This document shows positions 19,000 through 27,390 of a stretch of 64,000 nucleotides of DNA, piece after piece (position 1 is the stretch's first letter; the number at the start of each line of letters is the position of its first letter). This DNA comes from Mycolicibacterium litorale (GTDB lineage: Bacteria > Actinomycetota > Actinomycetes > Mycobacteriales > Mycobacteriaceae), in contig NZ_AP023287.1 in the NCBI RefSeq assembly GCF_014218295.1, forward strand, positions 2,852,001 through 2,916,000, in the 5' to 3' direction. The position numbers were made by a program, and so were the translations under genes. The notes beneath the pieces were generated by a model. That model had not been told where the DNA came from and searched no databases. It saw nothing but the letters and a program-made list of their open reading frames with translations.

Positions 19000-19533
19000 T
19001 CAGCCCCGGCCGGGCGGACCGGGCCGGTGTGATTCGCCGGCGTGGCCCTGGCTGACGATGATCTCCACGCCGCCGATGCCTTCTTCGGTGCCGATCACCA
19101 CCAGGACATCGCCTGCCCGCAGCAGATCGCCGGGACCCGGGGACGCCAGCACTTCCTCGTCGCGAACGATCGCCACGATCGAGGCGCCGGTGCGGGTGCG
19201 GGCGCGGGTGTCGCCGAGCGGCCGGTCGACGAACGGGCTTCCGGCCCGTACGAGGACCTGACCGGCGTTGAGGCCGGGCACTTCACGGGTGAGGTCGGCG
19301 AACCTCTCGGCGATACGCGGGGCGCCGAGGATCTGCGCCAGCGCCTCGGCTTCCTCACCGGTCAGCCGGAACACCTGCTGGGCGAGGTCGGGGTCCTCCT
19401 TGGGGTAGACCACCACCTCGAAGTCACCGGTGCGCCGGGCGACCACGCCGATCCGATCGCCGTCGCGGTTGTCGAACTCGAACCGCAGCCCCACGCCGGG
19501 CAGCAGAACCTCTTTGACATCCATGATGCTCAT
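19000..19533 (-). CDS. TrkA-C domain regulatory subunit of a K+/H+ antiporter (KhtT-like)
   Basis: A 177-residue cytoplasmic protein. The N-terminal part (DVKEVLLPGVGLRFEFDNRDG) matches KhtT-type subunits and the C-terminal TrkA-C (RCK-C) domain (about 95-165) ends with the DLLRAGDVLVVIGTEEG motif. Such domains sense nucleotides and gate a partner antiporter. The start at 19533 is chosen because longer forms overlap the sterol desaturase gene; an ATG three codons downstream is possible. It is encoded 3 bases before the antiporter gene. Rv3237c is the M. tuberculosis counterpart by architecture. Confidence 0.85.
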   Translation of the reverse strand: MSIMDVKEVLLPGVGLRFEFDNRDGDRIGVVARRTGDFEVVVYPKEDPDLAQQVFRLTGEEAEALAQILGAPRIAERFADLTREVPGLNAGQVLVRAGSPFVDRPLGDTRARTRTGASIVAIVRDEEVLASPGPGDLLRAGDVLVVIGTEEGIGGVEIIVSQGHAGESHRPGPPGRG

Positions 19534-19552
19534 CTTGCTGCCCGCGCCGAAT

Positions 19553-20491
19553 TCACGCACGAACCGCGGCCGTGTCCTCCACATGTCGGTCCGCGGCCGG
19601 TTTCCACCCGGGCGGCCCGAAGGCGTACCCGAGGCGGTCACGCCATCGGCGGGCGCGGCGCACATCGCGGGCGATCGCCGCGTACTCGTGTGTCTGCAGC
19701 CGCCAGATGTTGTAGGTGTCGACCGGTTTGGTCAGCCCGTAGTGCGGGCGGAACAGCTCGCGCTGGAACGTGCCGAACAGCCGATCCCAGATGATGAGGA
19801 TGCCGCCGTAGTTGCGGTCGAGGTACTCGGCGTCCCTGCCGTGGTGGACGCGGTGATGCGACGGCGTGTTGAACACGAACTCGATGGGGCGCCACAGCGT
19901 GCCGATGCGCTCGGTGTGGACCCAGAACTGGTAGATGAGGCTGATCGAGAAGCTGGCGAACACCATCCACGGCGGGACACCCAGCAGCGGCAGCGGCAGC
20001 CACATCACGATCTCGCCGCTGTTGTTCCACTTCTGGCGGAGTGCGGTGGCGAAGTTGTAGTACTCGCTGGAGTGGTGGGCCTGATGGGTCGCCCAGACCA
20101 GCCGAACCCGGTGGGCGACGCGGTGATAGCAGTAGAACAGCAGGTCGACGCCGACGATCGCGATCACCCACGTGTACCACTGCGTCGACGGAAGCTGCCA
20201 CGGCGCGACATAGGTGTAGAGCGCCGCGTATCCGATCAGCGCGCCGAACTTCCACGCCGCCATGGTGACGACCGACACCAGCCCCATCGACAGGCTGGTC
20301 CACGCGTCGCGGGCCACGTACGCCCCGGCGGGGGCACGCTCAGCCGACTCGAGGTGCTCGAGGCGCCGCGCGGCGGTCCACTCCACGATCAGCAGCACAA
20401 GGAAGAACGGAATCGCGAACAACACCGGTTCGCGCATCTGCGGCGGCAACACATCCAAAAATCCGCTGACGGCGTCGATCACTGCGCCCAA
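19553..20491 (-). CDS. Sterol desaturase / fatty acid hydroxylase family membrane protein (Rv1814-like)
   Basis: A 312-residue membrane-bound di-iron enzyme with four or five transmembrane segments and the three histidine boxes of the fatty acid hydroxylase superfamily: HRVAH (about 123-127), HQAHHS (about 136-141) and HRVHHGRD (about 219-226). Family members are C5 sterol desaturases, carotenoid hydroxylases and alkylglycerol monooxygenases. M. tuberculosis Rv1814 is annotated erg3. Since mycobacteria do not make sterols de novo, the true lipid substrate is open. It marks the end of the conserved Rv1814-Rv1826 block in this window. Confidence 0.88.
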   Translation of the reverse strand: MGAVIDAVSGFLDVLPPQMREPVLFAIPFFLVLLIVEWTAARRLEHLESAERAPAGAYVARDAWTSLSMGLVSVVTMAAWKFGALIGYAALYTYVAPWQLPSTQWYTWVIAIVGVDLLFYCYHRVAHRVRLVWATHQAHHSSEYYNFATALRQKWNNSGEIVMWLPLPLLGVPPWMVFASFSISLIYQFWVHTERIGTLWRPIEFVFNTPSHHRVHHGRDAEYLDRNYGGILIIWDRLFGTFQRELFRPHYGLTKPVDTYNIWRLQTHEYAAIARDVRRARRWRDRLGYAFGPPGWKPAADRHVEDTAAVRA

Positions 20492-20527
20492 TTCACCACA
20501 CCTCCGGGCGGAGTCTATCCGCCTGGA

Positions 20528-22099
20528 TCACTGGAAACTGAGGACCTCATCACCCCATGCGGCGCGCAGGGCACCGTCGAGGTCGTCGACCACCGCGTCC
20601 TCGGTGTCGATGACCAGAGTGGCCCGGTCGTCGGCGGTGTAGGGCCGCCACCGCGGCGCGCCCGCGGGAACGCCGGACGCGGCGAAGCCGGTCCACCGGC
20701 CGCGGAGCCGCTGCGAGACGGCGGTCCCCGCCTTCAACCCGCCGAGCTTGAAGGTCGGGTCCTTGGGGCCCGCCACCAAGTTGCCCCAGACGTAGGGCAG
20801 TTCGGTCGCGTGCGCGGCGCCGAGACGCAGCAGCCGCAGCATCGGTGTGGCGAAGTCGAAGCGGTACAGGTAGACCGGCGCGACGGCGCTGTGCCCTTCG
20901 GCGAACCACACCGACGGCATGCGGAAGCCGATGTCGCGGGCCACGCCCATCCCGCGGGCCTTACCGCGCAGCCCGGAGTACGCACCCACCAGATCCGCCT
21001 CCGACGGGATCTGCAGTCCGGGTTGCTCGGCGGCGATCTCGGCGAACATCGAGCTGATGGCCTGCGGCGTGATCGGCATCAGCGGTGACTTCATCCACCG
21101 GAACAGCGCCGCCTCGTGTTTGTTGGTGCCGATGATCAGCGGGACGGGAAGGGAGCCGCCCTGGCGGGCCACCTTGACCGGCAGATCGGGGACGAGGTCC
21201 CCGTCGACGATCGGAGCGAAGCCCAGTGTTCCCGGGGTGCGCACCGGGACCTCGTCGAAGAGCCGCTTCGAGGCGGCCAGCACGGCAGGCAGTGGCGCGG
21301 CGACCAGACGGTCGGCGTCGGCGGGCGCGACGCCGAGCCGGTCGAGGAACTGCTCCGCGGTGCGCCGGCCACGCTCGGCGCTGTAGACCGACGTCGCCGG
21401 GGAGCTCTGAGCGATCGCCGCCGAGAACAATCCCCGCGCAGCGGGGCTGGTCAAGAGCGTGGTGACGATGCCGCCGCCCGCGGATTCCCCGAACAGCGTG
21501 ACGCGGGCCGGGTCACCGCCGAACGCGGCGATGTTGCGCTGCACCCAGTGCAGTGCCGCTAGCACGTCCCGTAGACCGGGGTTGGTGTCGAACCGGGTGC
21601 GCGACGTGCTGAACGCCGAGAGGTCGAGGAAGCCGAACGCGCCGACGCGGTAGTTGACCGTGACGACCACGACGTCACCGCCCGAGGCCAGCGCCCGCCC
21701 GTGGTACAGGGGCTGATTCGCCGAGCCGAGCACGTACGCGCCGCCATGGACCCACACCATCACCGGTTTGTCGTCGCCGGCGGCGGTGCCCGACGGCGCC
21801 CACACGTTCAGCCGCAGGCTGTCCTCATCCTGTACACCGCCGAGGTCGAGCGGAATCCGCGGATCCGTCGACTGGGGACAGACCGGGCCGACCCGTCTCG
21901 CGTCCGCCACCTCGGCCCATGGTTGCGGCGGTTGCGGGGCGCGCCAGCGCATCTCACCGACCGGCGCCGCGGCGTAACGAACGCCTCTCCAGGATTTGAC
22001 GACACCGTCGTCGGTGCCCCGGACGGGTCCGTACTCGGTCTCGACGACCGGCTCGGCGGCTGCCGTCCGGCCCGAGGCCCCGGTCGATTCGGTGGTCAC
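20528..22099 (-). CDS. Type B carboxylesterase
   Basis: A 523-residue carboxylesterase/para-nitrobenzyl esterase homologue. It has the N-terminal RGVRYAAAPVGEMRW, the EDSLRLNVW motif (about 92-100), the oxyanion hole VHGGAYV (about 117-123) and the nucleophile GESAGGG (serine about 206). The acid is probably the glutamate in GTNKHEAALF and the histidine that in AAHATELPYVWGN, as in LipT-type esterases. There is no signal peptide, so it should be cytoplasmic. It belongs to a minus-strand run, 42 bases downstream of the MFS gene stop in transcription order. Confidence 0.9.
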   Translation of the reverse strand: MTTESTGASGRTAAAEPVVETEYGPVRGTDDGVVKSWRGVRYAAAPVGEMRWRAPQPPQPWAEVADARRVGPVCPQSTDPRIPLDLGGVQDEDSLRLNVWAPSGTAAGDDKPVMVWVHGGAYVLGSANQPLYHGRALASGGDVVVVTVNYRVGAFGFLDLSAFSTSRTRFDTNPGLRDVLAALHWVQRNIAAFGGDPARVTLFGESAGGGIVTTLLTSPAARGLFSAAIAQSSPATSVYSAERGRRTAEQFLDRLGVAPADADRLVAAPLPAVLAASKRLFDEVPVRTPGTLGFAPIVDGDLVPDLPVKVARQGGSLPVPLIIGTNKHEAALFRWMKSPLMPITPQAISSMFAEIAAEQPGLQIPSEADLVGAYSGLRGKARGMGVARDIGFRMPSVWFAEGHSAVAPVYLYRFDFATPMLRLLRLGAAHATELPYVWGNLVAGPKDPTFKLGGLKAGTAVSQRLRGRWTGFAASGVPAGAPRWRPYTADDRATLVIDTEDAVVDDLDGALRAAWGDEVLSFQ

Positions 22100-22142
22100 G
22101 CAGCAGCACCTCCTGCGGTAAGCGGCGACCTGTCCAGGCTAC

Positions 22143-23345
22143 TCACCGCGTCGGGTGGGCCCGGTCCCTCACATTCAGGACGCCCGCGCACACCACGATC
22201 AGCAATCCGGCGAACGGGACGCTGAGCAGTCCGACTCGCAGGCTGGTGGAATCGGCGATCACCCCGACGACGGGTGGTGACGCCAGGAAGCCGATGCGCA
22301 GCAGCCAGGTGACGACGGTCAAACCGGTGCCGGGTCGCAGCCCGGGCAGCTGATCGGCGGCATGCATGGCCGCCGGGATGGCGGTGGCCACGCCGAAACC
22401 GGCGGCGGCGAAGCCGGCGATCGTCGTGGGCACGCTCGGGAAGGCCAGCGCCGCCCCCATGCCGGTGGCGGCCAACGCTCCCCCGGCGCGCGCCACCCGC
22501 GCTTCCCCGAACCGATCGACCAGGCGGTCGCCCATGAGGCGGCCGACGAACAGGAACGCGACCAAAGCGATGTACCCGAACGCCGCGACGGCGCCGGGAG
22601 CCCCGACGCTCTCCCGCAGATACAGCGTCGCCCAGGAGCTTCCGGCGTCTTCGACCAGCGCTCCGGCGATCGCGATCAGCGCGAGCACCCCCAACAGCAG
22701 GTACACCTTGCCACCGCGGTGGGCGGCGCCGGTGTGGGCCGCGGCCGGATGGTCGTCGTGGTCGGGCCCGCGCAGCATGAACCGGTAGGCGACCAGCACC
22801 ACGGTGGAGAACAGCACGGCCGCCACACCGAGGTGCAGCGGGCGGGGAATGTCGAGAGCGATGGCGCCGGCGCCCATCAGGCCGCCGAGCACCGCGCCGG
22901 CCGCCCATACCGCGTGCACCGAATTGATGATCGAGCGGCCGTAGTTGCGCTGCACCCGAAGGGCGTGTGCATTCTGCGCCACATCCGTGACAGCATCGGA
23001 CGCGCCCGCCAGGAACAGCGCACCCGCCAGCAGCACCGGTGAGGGGGCGAGCGCCGCCACGAACATGAAGACCGCGATGGCCACGGTGCCGCCGACGGCG
23101 ACCCGGGCCGAGGTGAACCGGCGGATCAGCGCGGCCGCGGTGAGGCCTGCCACGAACGCTCCCGCGGAGAAGGCGGCGATGGTGATGCCGTACACCGCGT
23201 TGGACAGCGCGAGGTCGGCCTTGATCTCCGGATAGCGAGGCAGCAGGTTCGCGAAGAGCGCACCGTTGGTGAGGAACTGCGCGCCCACCGCGATCCGCGC
23301 CCGGCGATCGCGCACCATCGACTCGTCGAGCACCCCGGACGTCAT
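22143..23345 (-). CDS. Major facilitator superfamily transporter
   Basis: A 400-residue membrane protein with 12 hydrophobic helices. The intracellular loop between helices 2 and 3 (LIRRFTSARVAVGG) matches the MFS A motif area, and the second half repeats a similar loop (GDRLVDRFGEARVARAGG). It resembles efflux carriers of the FucP/DHA type; substrate unknown. ATG 23345 is preferred: both a TATGGT box seven bases upstream and an overlapping SigF-like GGGTAT element would give a near-leaderless transcript starting there. Longer forms would overlap the divergent malQ promoter. Confidence 0.87.
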   Translation of the reverse strand: MTSGVLDESMVRDRRARIAVGAQFLTNGALFANLLPRYPEIKADLALSNAVYGITIAAFSAGAFVAGLTAAALIRRFTSARVAVGGTVAIAVFMFVAALAPSPVLLAGALFLAGASDAVTDVAQNAHALRVQRNYGRSIINSVHAVWAAGAVLGGLMGAGAIALDIPRPLHLGVAAVLFSTVVLVAYRFMLRGPDHDDHPAAAHTGAAHRGGKVYLLLGVLALIAIAGALVEDAGSSWATLYLRESVGAPGAVAAFGYIALVAFLFVGRLMGDRLVDRFGEARVARAGGALAATGMGAALAFPSVPTTIAGFAAAGFGVATAIPAAMHAADQLPGLRPGTGLTVVTWLLRIGFLASPPVVGVIADSTSLRVGLLSVPFAGLLIVVCAGVLNVRDRAHPTR

Positions 23346-23352
23346 GGCCGCG

Positions 23353-23381
23353 ACCATACCCACGCGGGTTACTTTCACACC
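23353..23381 (-). promoter_or_regulatory. Promoter of the MFS gene, possibly SigF type
   Basis: On the minus strand GGTGT, 15 bases, GGGTAT (23381 to 23356) lies 10 bases before the ATG at 23345. It is one mismatch from the mycobacterial SigF pattern GGTTT-N15-17-GGGTA. An overlapping TATGGT (23358-23353) could serve as a SigA -10 box, so the sigma factor cannot be decided by eye. Confidence 0.4.
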
Positions 23382-23472
23382 GAAGGGGAATGCTTGCGCG
23401 CGTGCCACCGATGACGACACCACAGCAAGGCCGTCCCACGCCCGCGCGCCGTTACCGGCAGGATGGTCAGGC

Positions 23473-25620
23473 ATGACCGAACTGTCCCCGGCACTGGTCG
23501 AACTCGCCGCCCGCCACGGCGTGGCCACCCACTACGAGGACTGGACCGGTACGCAGGTCCCGGTGCCCGAGTCGACACTGATCTCGGTGCTGGCCGCCCT
23601 CGGCGTCCCCGCCGCGGACGACGACGAGCGGGCGGTCGCGCTCAGCGAACACGACCGCCGGTACTGGCGGCGGCCGCTTCCACCCACGATCCTCGGCCGA
23701 ACCGGCAGCACGTCGACGTTCTGGGTGCATGTCACCCACGGCGACGACGTCGAGGTGTGGGTCGCCCTCGAAGATGGGTCGACCCGTGGGGGCCTGCGCC
23801 AATTGACAAACGACACACCACCTTTCGACCTCGACGGCCGTCTGGTCGGCGAAGCCAGCTTCGAGCTTCCCGCCGATCTGCCCATGGGATACCACCGGGT
23901 CCACATGCGGACGGGGACGTTCGAATCCGATGCACCGCTGATCGTCTCCCCGGCCTCACTTCCGGTGCCGCCGCGGCTGGGGGCCCGGCGCAGCTGGGGG
24001 CTGGCGACCCAGCTCTACAGCGTTCGCTCGGAGCGGTCCTGGGGAGTCGGCGACCTCACCGATCTGACCGATCTCGCCGTGTGGTCGGCGACCCGCCACA
24101 ACGCGGGCTTCATCCTGGTCAACCCGCTGCACGCGGCCGCCCCGGCGGCGCCGATGGAGCCGTCGCCGTACCTGCCGACCTCGCGGCGCTTCGTCAATCC
24201 GCTGTACCTGCGCCCCGAGGCGATTCCCGAGTACGCCGAACTGCGCCACCGCGGGCGGTTGCGGCGCGCACGCACCGAGGTGCAGGCGCGCGCCCGACGC
24301 AGAGAGCTCGTCGACCGGGACTCGGCATGGCGGGCCAAGCGGGCGGCGCTCACCGCGATCTACCGCGTCGAGCGTTCGGCCGGGCGCGAACTCGCCTACA
24401 CCGGATACCGGGCCCGCGAGGGCCGCGCCCTCGACGATTTCGCCGTCTGGTGTGCGCTCGCCGAGAAGTACGGCAACGACTGGCACCGGTGGCCGGACGA
24501 GCTGCAGCATCCGCGCAGTGAGGCGGTGGCCTCGTTCGCGGCCGAGAACGCCGAGGACGTCGACTTCCACCGCTGGCTGCAGTGGCAGCTCGACGAGCAG
24601 TTGACCGTCGCGCACGCCACGGCGATCACCGCCGGGATGGATGTCGGGGTGATGCACGACCTGGCGGTGGGCGTCGATCCCAACGGCGCCGACGCGTGGG
24701 CGTTGCAGGAGGTGCTGGCGCTCGGCGTCACCGCGGGCGCCCCGCCCGACGAGTTCAACCAGCTCGGTCAGGACTGGTCGCAGCCGCCGTGGCGGCCCGA
24801 CCAGCTCGTGGAGCAGGCTTACACACCGTTTCGCGCACTGGTCGAAGGTGTGCTCCGGCATGCGGGCGGCGTGCGGATCGACCACATCATCGGGCTGTTC
24901 CGGCTGTGGTGGATCCCGCGCGACGCCGCTCCGACCGAAGGCACCTACGTCCGGTACGACCATGAGGCGATGATCGGCATCGTCGCGCTCGAGGCGCACC
25001 GGGCGGGGGCGGTGGTGGTCGGCGAGGACCTCGGCACCGTCGAACCGTGGGTGCGCGACTACCTGCACGACCGCGGGCTGTTCGGCACGTCGATCCTGTG
25101 GTTCGAGAACGACCGCGACGGGGACGGCGGTCCGCTGCCCGCCGAGCGGTGGCGGGAGTACTGCCTGTCGGCGGTGACGACCCACGATCTGCCGCCCACC
25201 GCGGGTTACCTCGCCGGCGAACACGTCCGGCTGCGCGACGAACTCGGACTGCTGACCCGCCCGGCCGAGGAGGAGCTGGCCGACGACCGCGCCGCGCAGG
25301 CCGCCTGGATGGACGAGCTGCGGCGGGTGGGGCTGCTGCCCGACGGCGACGGCGCGGAGCCGGATGCCGACGCCGTGATCCTCGCGCTGCACCGGTATCT
25401 CGGGCGCACACCGTCGAAACTGCTCGCCCTCTCACTCGCCGACGCGGTGGGTGATCTGAAGACCCAGAACCAGCCCGGCACCAGCGACGAATACCCGAAC
25501 TGGCGGGTGCCGCTGCGCGGTCCGGACGGCCGCCAACGCCTCGTCGAGGACGTGTTCCGCGACCCGCGCGCGGCCGCGCTCGGCGCCGTCATGGGGGCAT
25601 TGGTGCGCCCGGTGCACTGA
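23473..25620 (+). CDS. malQ: 4-alpha-glucanotransferase (amylomaltase)
   Basis: A 715-residue enzyme of glycoside hydrolase family 77, which transfers 1,4-alpha-glucan segments during maltodextrin and glycogen metabolism. The mycobacterial extension (about 1-160, with a beta-sandwich-like region) is present. Then come SWGVGDLTDLTDLAVW, SPYLPTSRRFVNPLYL, the nucleophile segment GVRIDHIIGLFRLWWIP, the acid/base segment VVGEDLGTVEPWVRD and the TTHDLPPTAGYL motif, so all catalytic blocks are intact. Length is close to M. tuberculosis MalQ (Rv1781c). The ATG at 23473 was chosen because upstream codons run antisense to the MFS gene. Confidence 0.95.
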   Translation: MTELSPALVELAARHGVATHYEDWTGTQVPVPESTLISVLAALGVPAADDDERAVALSEHDRRYWRRPLPPTILGRTGSTSTFWVHVTHGDDVEVWVALEDGSTRGGLRQLTNDTPPFDLDGRLVGEASFELPADLPMGYHRVHMRTGTFESDAPLIVSPASLPVPPRLGARRSWGLATQLYSVRSERSWGVGDLTDLTDLAVWSATRHNAGFILVNPLHAAAPAAPMEPSPYLPTSRRFVNPLYLRPEAIPEYAELRHRGRLRRARTEVQARARRRELVDRDSAWRAKRAALTAIYRVERSAGRELAYTGYRAREGRALDDFAVWCALAEKYGNDWHRWPDELQHPRSEAVASFAAENAEDVDFHRWLQWQLDEQLTVAHATAITAGMDVGVMHDLAVGVDPNGADAWALQEVLALGVTAGAPPDEFNQLGQDWSQPPWRPDQLVEQAYTPFRALVEGVLRHAGGVRIDHIIGLFRLWWIPRDAAPTEGTYVRYDHEAMIGIVALEAHRAGAVVVGEDLGTVEPWVRDYLHDRGLFGTSILWFENDRDGDGGPLPAERWREYCLSAVTTHDLPPTAGYLAGEHVRLRDELGLLTRPAEEELADDRAAQAAWMDELRRVGLLPDGDGAEPDADAVILALHRYLGRTPSKLLALSLADAVGDLKTQNQPGTSDEYPNWRVPLRGPDGRQRLVEDVFRDPRAAALGAVMGALVRPVH

Positions 25621-25634
25621 GGCGGGATGTAACA

Positions 25635-25653
25635 CCGGACGGGCTTTCTCCGG
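25635..25653 (+). terminator. Weak hairpin after malQ
   Basis: CCGGA and TCCGG arms with a 9-base loop are followed by TTTC, 15 bases after the malQ stop. The stem is only five pairs and the T run is short, so it may not terminate. Confidence 0.25.
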
Positions 25654-25712
25654 TTTCACATTCGTCACCGCTGCGATATGTTCGCACCCGCACCACAACC
25701 GACGGAGGCCAT

Positions 25713-26123
25713 GTGAAGAAGCTCGTGACGCTCGGCGCCGGAGTGCTGGCGGCCGGAGCCGCAGCCGTGATCGGCACCGGTGTGGCCGCGTCCCAGCCGG
25801 GCGGCAGCTACAACGTCGTCGGGGAGCCTTACAACAAGGCGCTGCAGATCCTGCGCTCCCAGGGTGTGAAGGCCACCTTCGGCGGCTCGTTCGGCAGTGT
25901 CCTGCCGCAGGCCAGCTGCCTCGTCGACACGCAGAAGCTGACCTCCGCGGGCAAGATGCTGCTGATGCTCGACTGCAGCCAGGCCGCCGCGGACCGGCTC
26001 AAGGCGTCGCAGCCTGCCGGCGGACCCCGCGTGGGCGCCAACGGCATCACCACCGTGACACCGACGCCGATCGTCCCGATCCAGGGTGCCCCCGGTGCGG
26101 GCACGCCGCCGCCGGTGGGCTGA
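25713..26123 (+). CDS. Small secreted protein of mycobacterial type, unknown function
   Basis: A 136-residue exported protein. The N-terminus KKLVTLGAGVLAAGAAAVIGTGVAAS is a signal peptide with likely cleavage near residue 26-28. The mature part (NVVGEPYNKALQILRSQGVKATFGGSFGS) has the look of a single PASTA-like or DUF-type domain, with two cysteines (about 70 and 90) that could form a disulphide, then a proline/threonine-rich tail ending in GTPPPVG. A GACGGAGG ribosome site lies before the GTG. Function unknown; similar proteins are abundant in mycobacterial culture filtrates. Confidence 0.8.
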   Translation: MKKLVTLGAGVLAAGAAAVIGTGVAASQPGGSYNVVGEPYNKALQILRSQGVKATFGGSFGSVLPQASCLVDTQKLTSAGKMLLMLDCSQAAADRLKASQPAGGPRVGANGITTVTPTPIVPIQGAPGAGTPPPVG

Positions 26124-26125
26124 CC

Positions 26126-26917
26126 TCAGCGATCCATCGGACGCGCGATCAGCCGGTTCAGCCGCGCCTTGACGCCGTCGGGCAGCACCATGTTGGCCGC
26201 GCCGAGGGCTTTCGACATCAGCGATGCCGCGACCACCTTCCGGTCGCCGCGCATCAGCGCCTCGTAACCCTGTCTGGCGACGTCCGCCGGGTCGTCCTTG
26301 GGCAGCGGACCGCCGACCGGGGTGTTACGCATCTTGGCGCGGGTGAAGAACTCGGTGTCGACGGGTCCGGGCATCAGTGCGGTCACCGTGACCCCGGTAT
26401 CGCGCAGTTCGTCGTGCAGCGCCTCGGCGAAGTTCTGCACGAACGACTTCGACGCGTTGTAGATGCTCTGATAGGACCCGGGCATCGCGGCGACCGTCGA
26501 CGACGTGAACAGCACGCGGCCGCTCCCCCGCTCCACCATGTCGGCGAGCACCAGCTTCGCCAGGTGCACGGTGGACCGCACGTTGAGATCGATGATCGCC
26601 AGGTCCTCCTGCAGGTCACCGTCGACGAACCGGCCGGCCCGGCCGATGCCGGCGTTGATCGCCGCCGCGTCCAGACGACGGCCGTCGGCGGTGGCGGTCT
26701 GGTACAGCGAGGCCACGCCGTCAGGGGTCCGCAGGTCGACCTCGACGGGCGTCACCTGCCGGCCGGTACTCGAAAGGTCTTGCGCGGCAACGTGAATCTG
26801 GGCCTCGTCAGCGGCGATCACCAGGTCGTACCCGTGCTGGGCGAACTGTTTGGCCAGTTCGAAACCGATCCCTGTCGACGCTCCGGTGACCAACGCGAGC
26901 TTCGTTGCTTGAGCCAT
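26126..26917 (-). CDS. Short-chain dehydrogenase/reductase
   Basis: A 263-residue classical SDR. The cofactor motif is TGASTGIG (about 11-18), followed by a structural NAG motif (NAGIG about 89-93) and the catalytic serine, tyrosine and lysine in SSTVAAMPGSYQSIYNASK (tyrosine about 156). The C-terminal 60 residues with GDRKVVAASLMSKALGAANMVLPD are typical of the mycobacterial DltE-like/ketoreductase group, often stress-induced. NADP(H) preference and substrate are not clear. Directly upstream is a SigF-type promoter with perfect core elements. Confidence 0.87.
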   Translation of the reverse strand: MAQATKLALVTGASTGIGFELAKQFAQHGYDLVIAADEAQIHVAAQDLSSTGRQVTPVEVDLRTPDGVASLYQTATADGRRLDAAAINAGIGRAGRFVDGDLQEDLAIIDLNVRSTVHLAKLVLADMVERGSGRVLFTSSTVAAMPGSYQSIYNASKSFVQNFAEALHDELRDTGVTVTALMPGPVDTEFFTRAKMRNTPVGGPLPKDDPADVARQGYEALMRGDRKVVAASLMSKALGAANMVLPDGVKARLNRLIARPMDR

Positions 26918-26926
26918 GGGGCCCGA

Positions 26927-26952
26927 CTACCCGTCGCGGTGCCGGTGAAACC
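26927..26952 (-). promoter_or_regulatory. SigF-type promoter of the SDR gene
   Basis: On the minus strand GGTTT (26952-26948), 15 bases, GGGTAG (26932-26927) matches the mycobacterial SigF consensus GGTTT-N15-17-GGGTA in both elements. The -10 element ends 9 bases before the ATG of the SDR gene, giving an almost leaderless message. It is the best such match in the window. Confidence 0.65.
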
Positions 26953-26955
26953 GCC

Positions 26956-27390
26956 TCAGCCCTCCACCATCGCCTTGAGCCGTTTGACCGTCTCCGACAT
27001 CGTGCGCCCCACCTGGCGCGCCGCCACCCGGTCGGCGATGAGGCCGAGCAGCCCGCCCGGCGCCTCGTAGGACAGCCGGAACGTGACCTTGGTGCGCCCG
27101 TCGTTGCAGTCGCGCAGCCGGAACCGGCCGCGCAGCGTCACCCCGGTGATGCCGATCCACGCCAGGTCGCGGTTGCGGTCGAACTCGACGATCTCGACGA
27201 CGCCGCCGATCGGCACCGAGCCGATCTTCCAGTGGGCGGTGAAACGCGAACCCACGCCGACCGGACCCTCGGTCACCGTCTCCCACCGCTCGAGGCTGGC
27301 CATGAACTCCGGATAGCAGTCGGGGTTGCTGACCACTTTCCACACGGTGTCGCGATCCGCGTCGACGACGCACCGCCGTTCCAGCCTCAT
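26956..27390 (-). CDS. SRPBCC family (START-like) polyketide cyclase/dehydrase-type protein
   Basis: A 144-residue helix-grip protein. The sequence MRLERRCVVDADRDTVWKVVSN, then YPEFMASLERWETVTEG, and the C-terminal helix MSETVKRLKAMVEG are typical of the Bet v1-like/SRPBCC fold that binds hydrophobic ligands. Catalytic residues cannot be assigned. Its ATG overlaps the acyltransferase stop by one base (TGATG), so it is translationally coupled to that gene. A role in lipid handling together with the acyltransferase is plausible but inferred. Confidence 0.83.
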   Translation of the reverse strand: MRLERRCVVDADRDTVWKVVSNPDCYPEFMASLERWETVTEGPVGVGSRFTAHWKIGSVPIGGVVEIVEFDRNRDLAWIGITGVTLRGRFRLRDCNDGRTKVTFRLSYEAPGGLLGLIADRVAARQVGRTMSETVKRLKAMVEG

